Source of the DNA: Natrinema saccharevitans
Lineage (GTDB): Archaea > Halobacteriota > Halobacteria > Halobacteriales > Natrialbaceae
Direction of reading: 5' to 3'
DNA length: 64,000 nt
NCBI RefSeq assembly: GCF_001953745.1
Contig: NZ_LWLN01000001.1
Coordinates: 3,162,001 to 3,226,000 of the forward strand
Part shown: positions 45,896-52,441 of the stretch, piece by piece
How the letters are laid out: each line of letters begins with the position of its first letter
How positions within the stretch are numbered: the first letter of the stretch is position 1
Notes under the pieces: model-generated
The model's database searches: none
What the model saw: the letters and a program-made list of their open reading frames with translations, nothing else
What the model was told of the DNA's origin: nothing
Position numbers and translations under genes: made by a program

Positions 45896-46177
45896 CGGCG
45901 GTGGAGTCGCCGCTCGCGACCGACGCCGACGGTGGGTCGGCGGTCGACGGGTCGATTCGATCGACGACGGCCGCCGGCGCGGGGCGGTCGTCACGTCACG
46001 ATCCGGGACTGTCACCGATCGGACGGGAGCGTTTCGACTCGAGTCAGCGGCCGTGTGACGGTCTCTCGAAGGTGGGTGCGGATCTCGAGTGGAAACCGGG
46101 GGGTTTCGGCCCGCGAATCCGGATCGATCGCTGGCGGCCACGAGGGTTTCGTGGCACGTTCGGCCGCACTCGAGGAG

Positions 46178-46858
46178 TCAGGGTGCAACGCCGACGGTCA
46201 GGAGAGTACCGAACTCGCGGTAGCGTTCGGCCATCGCCTCGCGGGTGTCCCAGTCCTCGGTCGGGAACTCGGCCGCGGCCGGAATCTCGATCTGCCGGTC
46301 GGGGATGTTGTCCTGTTCGACGACGTGCAAGCCCGCCTCCCGGAAGGCCTCGCGGTACTGGTCGCGGTCCCAGCGGGTCATCTCGATGGCGATGGACTCC
46401 TGCCACTCGCGGGAGTGGACGTTCTCCTCGTAGTAGTTGACCGCACAGTAGAAGGTACCACCGGGCCGGAGGATGCGGGCGATTTCCTCGAGGGTGTGGT
46501 GGGGGTCGGCGGCGTAATAGAACGCCTCCATGCTCCAGACGTGGTCGATCGAATCGTCGGCAAACGGCAGTTCGTCGAAGTCCCCGACGAGGTAGCCGAC
46601 GGCCGGATCGTCCGTGTACCCCGCGGCGTTGCGTGCCATCTCGGGGGAACCGTCGAGGCCGTAGACCCGTCCCGCGTCCTTCGTATCCCGTAAGGCGCGG
46701 CCGGCGTAGCCGCTCCCGCAACCGAGGTCGAGGACGGTGTCGCCGGGCTCGATCGGCATCCGTGCGAGCGCGTGTTTCGCGGTGTGCCAGTGTCGCTCCT
46801 CCATGCCTCTGTCCCGTCCGCTGGCTGCCCAGTCGTCGAACTCCTCGCGAACGCTCAT
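46178..46858 (-). CDS. Class I SAM-dependent methyltransferase
   Basis: A 226-residue methyltransferase: WHTAKHALARMPIEPGDTVLDLGCGSGYAGRALRDT (motif I), VYGLDGSPEM, VGDFDELPFADDSIDHVWSMEAFYY and EEIARILRPGGTFYCAVNYYEEN. It is of the UbiE/ubiquinone-menaquinone type by motif spacing; acceptor unknown. ATG 46858 removes 13 basic residues of the longer frame. Confidence 0.85.
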   Translation of the reverse strand: MSVREEFDDWAASGRDRGMEERHWHTAKHALARMPIEPGDTVLDLGCGSGYAGRALRDTKDAGRVYGLDGSPEMARNAAGYTDDPAVGYLVGDFDELPFADDSIDHVWSMEAFYYAADPHHTLEEIARILRPGGTFYCAVNYYEENVHSREWQESIAIEMTRWDRDQYREAFREAGLHVVEQDNIPDRQIEIPAAAEFPTEDWDTREAMAERYREFGTLLTVGVAP

Positions 46859-47181
46859 GTCCACAGCGTGGCGCCGCGGGACTAAACGCGTTCGCATCGG
46901 GACGGAACCCCCAGACGGTACCGAACGATGCCGATCACCGGCGTCACCGATCTATCTCGCGATTCCGAGAACCACCGACAGATTCTTTAGGTTAGCCTAA
47001 AAAGTAGCGGGTGAAGGGTCGTCGGTTCGAAATCCGTGGGCATCCGGATTTCGCTTCGACGTTCGGTGAGTCGCACTGTCCCACCCCTCGCCAGTTTTTC
47101 AGACCCTTCCACCGCTTTCGGCTCTCCGACGGGAGAGACATCCGCACGCTTAAGGGAGTCCCCGGAGTTGTTGCGGCCAGT
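46859..47181. other. Intergenic region with an iron-box-like palindrome and a hairpin
   Basis: No gene is supported in these 323 bases, although an open frame upstream of 47182 exists. TTTAGGTTAGCCTAAA (46986-47001) is close to the DtxR-type iron box. CGAAATCCG (47028-47036) and CGGATTTCG (47045-47053) form a 9-bp hairpin with an 8-base loop. CTTAAG at about 47150 fits a TATA-like box for the gene at 47182. Confidence 0.6.
46986..47001. promoter_or_regulatory. DtxR/SirR-type iron-box-like operator
   Basis: TTTAGGTTAGCCTAAA contains the core TTAGG...CCTAA of the metal-dependent DtxR-family operator. Haloarchaea have several such iron regulators (Idr1/Idr2/SirR). It lies 128 bases upstream of the methyltransferase start and 181 bases upstream of the gene at 47182, with no iron-uptake gene adjacent, so a functional target is unclear. 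Confidence 0.45.
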
Positions 47182-47760
47182 ATGGAGTATACGCTCGAGA
47201 TAGACGGGACGCCGGCGACGATACCGGGCGGCACCGGGGTACTCCTGTTGCATCCGAGTACCGGTGAGACCGACCGTATCGACACGGATTTCTTCAAGAC
47301 CGATACCGACAACTTCCTCGTCGTCTCCACCCGAACCACCGCCCGCGAAGTTAGACAGAAACTCGAGTACTACGACGTCGACGAGGAACGAGCCGAGATT
47401 TTGGATACGCTGAGCATCGAACGTGGCTACTCCCGGCGCTCATCCGATACCGTCCACTACGTCGCCGCCCCCGACGACGTCGACGGCATCGTCGATCACA
47501 TCGACGGCTTCCTCGACGAACACGACGGCAAACGACGCATCAGTATCGACTCCGTCACCGAACTCGCTTACTACGCCGGCGACGAACGGGCCCTCGAGGC
47601 CGTCGATCGAGTCCTCGAGTTACTCGCCGAGTACGACGCGGTCGGACTGTTCCACCTCGCCAAGGACCCCCACGACGAGGAGTTGGTCGAACGATTCCGG
47701 AACCGATTCGACGGCGTGATCGACCTCGACGAGGACGGCAGCATCGAGGCCGAGTTCTGA
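47182..47760 (+). CDS. Haloarchaeal regulator-like protein, function unknown
   Basis: A 192-residue protein starting MEYTLEIDGTPATIPGGTGVLLLHPSTGETDRID: PGGTGVLLLHPSTGET is a degenerate P-loop-like segment of the RecA/KaiC-related family of haloarchaeal signalling proteins (DUF7504-type), followed by a regular alpha/beta domain with no Walker B. The start ATG is chosen because the 57 residues of the longer open frame are arginine/phenylalanine-rich and a CTTAAG box lies 28-32 bases upstream. Function unknown. Confidence 0.55.
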   Translation: MEYTLEIDGTPATIPGGTGVLLLHPSTGETDRIDTDFFKTDTDNFLVVSTRTTAREVRQKLEYYDVDEERAEILDTLSIERGYSRRSSDTVHYVAAPDDVDGIVDHIDGFLDEHDGKRRISIDSVTELAYYAGDERALEAVDRVLELLAEYDAVGLFHLAKDPHDEELVERFRNRFDGVIDLDEDGSIEAEF

Positions 47761-47814
47761 GCGGCGACTGACGGCGACCCGGTAGGCGACGATCGATCAT
47801 CGAGGCCGGACGGG

Positions 47815-48597
47815 CTACTCCTCGAGCGACGCGAACGTTTTCTCGGCCCACTGGATAGCGTACTCGGGGCCGTAGTCGAGGTAGGCCTGGGTGTCGAGCG
47901 CGGCGAAGGGGGCCGGCAGCTCGATCGCGTGCTTGATCGCTGCACACGCCAGTTCCGTCGCGTCGGCGAAGTCGGTGTCACCGCGTGCGACCGCCCGCGG
48001 CAGGTCCGAAACGCGGTCCTCGAGGCGCCTCCCCGCGTCCTGCCAGGCGTCGGCGAGGTCGGGATCGGTGTCGTGCCACTCGGCGAACACCTCGCGCGTC
48101 TGGAGTCCGACCCAACCGTCGTACAGCGCCGCGGCGACCTGATAGGTACCGTTCGGATCCAGTTCGACCGCCCGATCGAGGTCGGGATAGGAGTCCTGGA
48201 AGAAGTCGAGGAAGTGTTCCGGAACGCCGAGATCGAGTTGGACCAGTGCCTCGGCGACCAGGAAATCGAGGAAAGCGTCGGGCGAGCCCTCGACGCGCGG
48301 TTTGACCAGCACGAGCGGCGGCTCGGTCTGGCGGGTCCAGGCGACGCTACCGTCTCCTGGCATCCCGATCGTCAACTCCGAACTCGCGTAGCGAGCGAGC
48401 AGCGTCGGCGCGTCCTCGGGCAGCCACGCCGCCGGGTAGCTCGCGGGCTCGAGCGAGTCGACGAGCAGCCCGAGGTCCTCCGCGAGTGCCGGGTCCAGCG
48501 TCTCGAAGTCGCGTTCGCAGTCGTGGACCCGGACGTCGGGTGCGTGGCTCTCGCGGACGGCGTCGACCGCCGCCGAGAGCGCACGGGCCTCGAACAT
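47815..48597 (-). CDS. Haloarchaeal protein of unknown function (260 aa)
   Basis: A 260-residue soluble, acidic alpha/beta protein with no recognised motif. It is regular in hydrophobicity and begins MFEARALSAAVDAVRESHAP; Trp/Tyr-rich helices occur in the C-terminal half (YDGWVGLQTREVFAEWHDTDPDLADAW). Its start codon overlaps the stop of a 29-codon membrane peptide gene by one base (TGATG on the minus strand), so both are probably translated from the same mRNA. Confidence 0.65.
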   Translation of the reverse strand: MFEARALSAAVDAVRESHAPDVRVHDCERDFETLDPALAEDLGLLVDSLEPASYPAAWLPEDAPTLLARYASSELTIGMPGDGSVAWTRQTEPPLVLVKPRVEGSPDAFLDFLVAEALVQLDLGVPEHFLDFFQDSYPDLDRAVELDPNGTYQVAAALYDGWVGLQTREVFAEWHDTDPDLADAWQDAGRRLEDRVSDLPRAVARGDTDFADATELACAAIKHAIELPAPFAALDTQAYLDYGPEYAIQWAEKTFASLEE

Positions 48598-48686
48598 CAG
48601 GCGAGTGCGGTCTGGAAGACGAGCAGGATCGACAGCAGCGCCGATACTCCGACCGTCGCGAGAACGACCTTGGTTGCGGTACTCAT
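48597..48686 (-). CDS. 29-residue single-span membrane peptide
   Basis: Starts MSTATKVVLATVGVSALLS and continues hydrophobic to the end, one span with a Lys at the cytoplasmic side. Reasons to accept it: its stop and the start of the next gene overlap as TGATG, and a TATA-like box TTTAAATC (48711-48718) lies about 28 bases before the ATG, the leaderless spacing. It is too short to assign. Confidence 0.6.
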   Translation of the reverse strand: MSTATKVVLATVGVSALLSILLVFQTALA

Positions 48687-48941
48687 GTTCGAGGGGTCGT
48701 AGCCGCGTCGTTTAAATCCATCTTTCTCCGTCCGGAGCATCCCTCGAGTGGCCACAGTGGACTCGACGGTCGTGTGAAGGCAGTTCGGCGCTCGGTCTTC
48801 GAGTCGCCGGCAGTACAACCTGTTGGAGAGCCGGATCGTGACCATCGTTTCCAATGGAGAGGGAATGACTGTGTGAACGTGAATCGAAGGTGGCTGCGGG
48901 AGAATTGCAATCGAAACGGAGGGGTGTGCCGGAGACCTGCG

Positions 48942-49988
48942 TCACTCGTCGTCGGCGTCGCGCCACGAGTCCGGGACGTCGATCACGTACCGGCCGTCCT
49001 CCTGAAGCGAGATGATGTACTCCTCGCGGTTGTACAGTTCCATCAGGTTGAGTTCGTACTGACCCGGACGGACGATCTTGATGCTCTCGAACTGTTCGTT
49101 GAGTTCCGCCCGGAGTTCCTCGATCGACGGGCGCTGGCCGCTCGGTTCCTGAACGACCCGTCCGTGTTCCGGCGGTTCGTCGATGGTGTCAGTCACGGGT
49201 TGGGTCCCGCCCGTGGAGTCGGTTGCGGAGAGGGATTCATCCGTGGAGTCGGTTGCGGAGAGGGATTCATCCGTGGAGTCGGTACCGGGGTGGAGCTTGT
49301 CGCCGCCCTCGGCCTCGAGTCGGGGTTCGTCACCCTCGTGTGCTGGCAGTTCGTCCGGGGGAACGACCTCGCTTCGAGCGTCGGCCTGCGCCGTGTTCTC
49401 GTCGTCTGCATACGTCGTCGTCGGGCCCTCGGTCGGCCGATTCGAGCCGTTTGCCGACCGATCGGACCGCTCGGTGTCGTCGACCGCCCGATCGGCCGGC
49501 GGGTCGGAGCGGTCCGCGGGCCGACGTGCCGTCTCCGGCCACTCGTCGAACTCCCCCTCAGGCCCAGTATCGGTGCCGGTTGCCGGCTCCGAGTCGTCCG
49601 TCCCGGCGGTCCCGCTCGAGGGCCAGGAGCCGGCGTCCGCAGTCGAATCGGCATCCGCGGTCGGTCCCGCGTCCGTCGGTTGGCGGTGATCGGTACCGTC
49701 CGATTCGGCGTCGTCGGCCGAATCGGAAGACATCAGGTTTCGGACGGTTTCGGCGGCTCGAGTCGCGACGCCGTCCGGGGGCTCGGTTGCGCTCGAGTTC
49801 GGCGTCGAACCGGCATCGACTGCGCCCGAGCCGTCGGTTTCGGTCTCCGTCGAGGCCGACGAGTCGGTCGCGGCCGTCGCGGTCGGCGCGAACTGGAACT
49901 TGTTCCCGCCACAGTCGGGACAGCCCGACAGCATCTCCTTGGAGCCGTCGGCAAATTGCCGGCCGCAGTTCGTACACTGATGGGGCAT
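48942..49988 (-). CDS. oapC: Origin-associated protein OapC (zinc ribbon)
   Basis: A 348-residue protein. The N-terminus MPHQCTNCGRQFADGSKEML then SGCPDCGGNKFQF is a four-Cys zinc ribbon; about 225 residues of acidic Ser/Thr/Asp linker with 12-residue repeats (about 230-250, ATDSTDES units) follow; the C-terminal 65 residues (LNEQFESIKIVRPGQYELNLMELYNREEYIISLQEDGRYVIDVPDSW) are conserved. This is the third gene of the haloarchaeal oapABC cluster that always sits next to orc1 and oriC1. It overlaps oapB by one base. Function is not defined biochemically. Confidence 0.88.
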   Translation of the reverse strand: MPHQCTNCGRQFADGSKEMLSGCPDCGGNKFQFAPTATAATDSSASTETETDGSGAVDAGSTPNSSATEPPDGVATRAAETVRNLMSSDSADDAESDGTDHRQPTDAGPTADADSTADAGSWPSSGTAGTDDSEPATGTDTGPEGEFDEWPETARRPADRSDPPADRAVDDTERSDRSANGSNRPTEGPTTTYADDENTAQADARSEVVPPDELPAHEGDEPRLEAEGGDKLHPGTDSTDESLSATDSTDESLSATDSTGGTQPVTDTIDEPPEHGRVVQEPSGQRPSIEELRAELNEQFESIKIVRPGQYELNLMELYNREEYIISLQEDGRYVIDVPDSWRDADDE

Positions 49989-50389
49989 TAGTTGCGGGAC
50001 ACGAGCGCGCTGATGAGCGTTTCGTCCTTGTGGAGCGTCTCGATCTGGTTGGCCGGGCCGATCACCGTCAGTTTCGCTTCCGCCTGATCGCCACCCATGA
50101 TCCGACCGAGCAGCGACGAGTCGCGGGTATCGGACTTGGGATAAGTCTCGATCTCGATCCCGTTGAACTCGTCGGGGCTGATCTCGGCCATCGTCACCTC
50201 GATGAGCCGGCTCTCCTCGTCGGGCGTCAGTCCCTCCTCGAGGATGACGATGTTGCCGTCGTGGACGCCGTCCAAGATCATCCTGATTTTCTCCATCGTC
50301 GCCATGCCGGCCATGCGTTCGCCGCTGATCAGGTCGATCTGGACGCCGTCGGGAGCGTCGGAGTCGTCCGCGTTAGTTGCTTTTGGCAT
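49988..50389 (-). CDS. oapB: Origin-associated protein OapB (DUF2073)
   Basis: A 133-residue protein, DUF2073-like: VQIDLISGERMAGMATMEKIRMILDGVHDGNIVILEEGLTPDEESRLIEVTMAEISPDEFNGIEIETYP, with the second half SSLLGRIMGG and KLTVIGPANQIETLHKDETLISALV. Archaeal orthologues are fixed next to the OapA GTPase and the origin. Its stop overlaps the oapC start (TAATG). Only six bases separate it from oapA. The name comes from position and conservation; the biochemical role is open. Confidence 0.9.
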   Translation of the reverse strand: MPKATNADDSDAPDGVQIDLISGERMAGMATMEKIRMILDGVHDGNIVILEEGLTPDEESRLIEVTMAEISPDEFNGIEIETYPKSDTRDSSLLGRIMGGDQAEAKLTVIGPANQIETLHKDETLISALVSRN

Positions 50390-50395
50390 CGGTTA

Positions 50396-51034
50396 TCACC
50401 CGAAGTACTCCGCGATGTTGTCGTAGACTTCGTCCATATTGTCCCCCTCTTTGGCCGACAGGGGGACGGTCTTGTGTTGGGGGAACGCGTCTTCGATCCG
50501 CTTGACGCTCGAGTCGTCGAGATCGATCTTGTTCGCGAAGATGAGAACGGGGAGATCCCGCGATTCGATGATGCCGATCAGCATCGTGTTGACCTGCGTG
50601 ATCGGGTCTTCGGCGCTGTCTAAGACGTAGATGACGCCGTCGACGTCCTCGCGGAGCCAGTGCATCGCCTCGGCGACGCCTTCGGTCGCTTCCCGGGAGC
50701 GGCGGATGGCGTCTTCCTCGCCCATCTCGTCGGTGAACTCCTCGTAGTCGACCTTCGTCGTCACGCCGGGCGTGTCGACGATATCGATCGTCACCGTCTT
50801 GCCGTCGCGTTCGATTTCGACGTTTTCTTTCCGGCGTGCGCGCCGTGTCTCGTGGGGGACGTGGCTCTCCGCGCCGACCGCGTCACCGGTCCAGTCACGC
50901 GCGATGCGGTTCGCAAGCGTCGTCTTTCCAGCGTTTGGCGGACCGTAGATACCGATTCGTTTGGGCTCCTGTTCCGAAAACAGGCGATCCGTTGCCCGAG
51001 AGATACTATCTTTGAGTTCTGTGAACAGTCCCAT
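50396..51034 (-). CDS. oapA: Origin-associated Era-like GTPase OapA
   Basis: A 212-residue G protein: GIYGPPNAGKTTLANRI (G1), DTPGVTTKVDYEEF (G3), LIFANKIDLDD (G4 NKxD) and LSAKEGDNMDE (G5). Unlike Era it lacks a KH domain. ATG 51034 (MGLFTELKDSISRATDRLF) is preferred; 51052 adds six residues. It heads the oapABC run leading away from oriC1. A TATA-like CTTAAG (51091-51096) is about 60 bases upstream. Confidence 0.92.
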   Translation of the reverse strand: MGLFTELKDSISRATDRLFSEQEPKRIGIYGPPNAGKTTLANRIARDWTGDAVGAESHVPHETRRARRKENVEIERDGKTVTIDIVDTPGVTTKVDYEEFTDEMGEEDAIRRSREATEGVAEAMHWLREDVDGVIYVLDSAEDPITQVNTMLIGIIESRDLPVLIFANKIDLDDSSVKRIEDAFPQHKTVPLSAKEGDNMDEVYDNIAEYFG

Positions 51035-51404
51035 CTGTGGGGCCTCCAGCACCGCGGGGTGCAGTTGCGCGTACTACAAACTGAACTCACTTAAGCCTAC
51101 GTCAGACATATAGACAATTCGACAGAGATGAATTGTCATTCTGACTGACAGTAATTAGAGTAGAAGCGAGAGGAAGCGATCGATGGCCGAACGGACGCGA
51201 CGGTAGGGGGTCGAGAGCGCGTTCTCTTACGCCCATCGTTTTCCTGATAGAGACGAGCGTCGAAGTGCTGTCGTCGTCTAAAATGAGGGGGCGACCTTGT
51301 TATATTAGGTCATGATCTTGATTGAGCGTGATAACCATGGTCGTAGATTGAGTGAGATTACGTGACATACGTATGCCAGTAGTAGACGAAAGCCTCGATC
51401 GGAG

Positions 51405-51431
51405 CCCCCCACCCCTTCGTTTCGAGTGGAG
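51405..51431 (-). promoter_or_regulatory. Origin recognition box (ORB), left
   Basis: Minus strand: CTCCACTCGAAACGAAGGGG followed by TGGGGGG. Core TCCA-CT-CGAAACGAAGGGG plus the halophile G-string. It binds the Orc1/Cdc6 initiator. It faces away from the A+T-rich element. Confidence 0.88.
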
Positions 51432-51540
51432 ATGGACGAACGGGGGAGCGCATCGAGACGGTGATCCGGAGCGATTCACCCCTGATTTCCACTCGAGTCG
51501 CCGTTCGGAGGGGTCTCAAGGGCGAACTCGGCAAAGAGAC

Positions 51541-51705
51541 CGGTTCTAGTAACTCGAATAGAGATCTAGTAATTAGAGGACGGACAAGCTACTAATCTAG
51601 CAGGTACTAGCAATACTAAATAACTCCCTAGTAAAGTATTGTCGTCTGCTAGTTCTGCGGATACTGTTTCTGATCTGTATAAATAAAACTTCCCTCTTAA
51701 AATGA
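51541..51705. other. A+T-rich duplex unwinding element with phased CTAG sites
   Basis: The A+T-richest stretch of the origin, flanked by the inverted ORBs. It contains six CTAG tetranucleotides at 51546, 51566, 51597, 51607, 51628 and 51649, several in the longer form CTAGTAA or TACTAG. Its right end, TATAAATAAAACTTCCCTCTT, is followed directly by the C-tract. The likely site of strand opening. Confidence 0.75.
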
Positions 51706-51736
51706 CCCCTCCCCCCCCCCACCCCCTCTTCGCTCC

Positions 51737-51769
51737 GTTCCACCCGAAACGAAGGGGTGGGGGGGGGAG
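51737..51769 (+). promoter_or_regulatory. Origin recognition box (ORB), right, with long G-string
   Basis: GTTCCACCCGAAACGAAGGG followed by GTGGGGGGGGGAG. Core plus the longest G-string in the window. With the C-run at 51706-51728 (CCCCTCCCCCCCCCCCACCC) it forms a long G/C-tract inverted repeat. Confidence 0.9.
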
Positions 51770-51865
51770 TCCGGCACGTCTGATGTTCCCGTGACTCACT
51801 TGATTCCTGTTCCACTTTCCCATCCGTTTCGACTCTACCTCTCCCCGCCTCGCCCCTCTCTTCCC

Positions 51866-51906
51866 ACCCCACCCCACCTCACCCCACCCCACCCCACCCC
51901 ACCACA
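51866..51906 (-). repeat. ACCCC/GGGGT tandem tract in oriC1
   Basis: Seven or more ACCCC units with one ACCTC variant on the plus strand, i.e. repeated TGGGG on the minus strand. Four or more G4 runs with one-base spacers could form a G-quadruplex. It lies about 100 bases right of the strong right ORB. Confidence 0.8.
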
Positions 51907-52285
51907 TCCTACTTTCGTTCCACTCCCGACTCGGTTGCAGTCTCTGGTCACAACAGCCTCTGGTCGCTATCTCGACATTGTCTCGATCGTCCCGATGTCG
52001 ACGTCCAGTGTGTCCGCCCGTTTTCCTCTACTTACTCGATCGGCTTCCAGTTGAAGCCAGCCCCCTGCCGATCGACTCGGAATCCCGTTCTCGACGCTTC
52101 CCACCGACGCCCTATACCGCGTTCGAACTTCCCTTTCGAACGGTAATAATAATGTGATTCCCCGTGCGCGAGTCGCTGCTGCTCGGTCCCGTTCGGCCGA
52201 CGAGCGGCGAACGCGATGTCGTTGTACGACCGAGTCACGGCCGCCGATCGGCGACTGTTTCTCGGTCCGGACGGGGAAGGGACAC

Positions 52286-52293
52286 ATTTATTA
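52286..52293 (+). promoter_or_regulatory. Putative orc1 TATA box
   Basis: ATTTATTA would start transcription near 52316-52320, giving a leader of about 120 bases before the orc1 ATG; the ORB-like site at 52406-52431 would then lie in the transcribed leader. Confidence 0.4.
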
Positions 52294-52405
52294 GCGTGGT
52301 TTTCCTCTGTTTCGTTTGCATCAACTGGACCCGAATCGTGTAACTGGGTTCGCGAATCCATTGAAGGAAGCCATCGTACGAGGCTATTCCCGGTTACAGA
52401 CTCGG

Positions 52406-52431
52406 TACTCCACCCGAAATAAGGGGGTTCG
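52406..52431 (+). promoter_or_regulatory. ORB-like site next to the orc1 start
   Basis: TACTCCACCCGAAATAAGGG then GGTTCG, ending 10 bases before the orc1 ATG. It matches the right ORB at TCCACCCGAAA..AAGGGG. Suggests that Orc1 can bind at its own gene, for autoregulation or as a third origin site. Confidence 0.65.
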
Positions 52432-52441
52432 TGTACGACCG

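Larger units (their letters stand above)
51035..52441. other. Replication origin oriC1
   Basis: About 1.4 kb between oapA and orc1 with no gene and an unusual composition: A+T-rich at 51110-51180 and 51541-51705, C-rich at 51700-51910. Two strong ORBs in inverted orientation (51405-51431 and 51737-51769), with G-strings pointing outwards, flank the A+T-rich element. Weaker ORB-like sequences occur at about 51476-51513, 52043-52068 and 52406-52431. Gene order oapCBA - origin - orc1 is the conserved haloarchaeal oriC1 context. This is the classic haloarchaeal main-chromosome origin architecture. Confidence 0.93.

Noticed and set aside
47020-47053. tRNA T-arm-like GGTTCGAAATCC in the intergenic region
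   Set aside because: No acceptor, D or anticodon arms can be folded around it; treated as part of a hairpin.
52043-52068. ORB-like TTCCAGTTGAAGCCAGCCCCC
   Set aside because: The G-run is replaced by a C-run; mentioned in the origin entry as weak but not called as a separate ORB.
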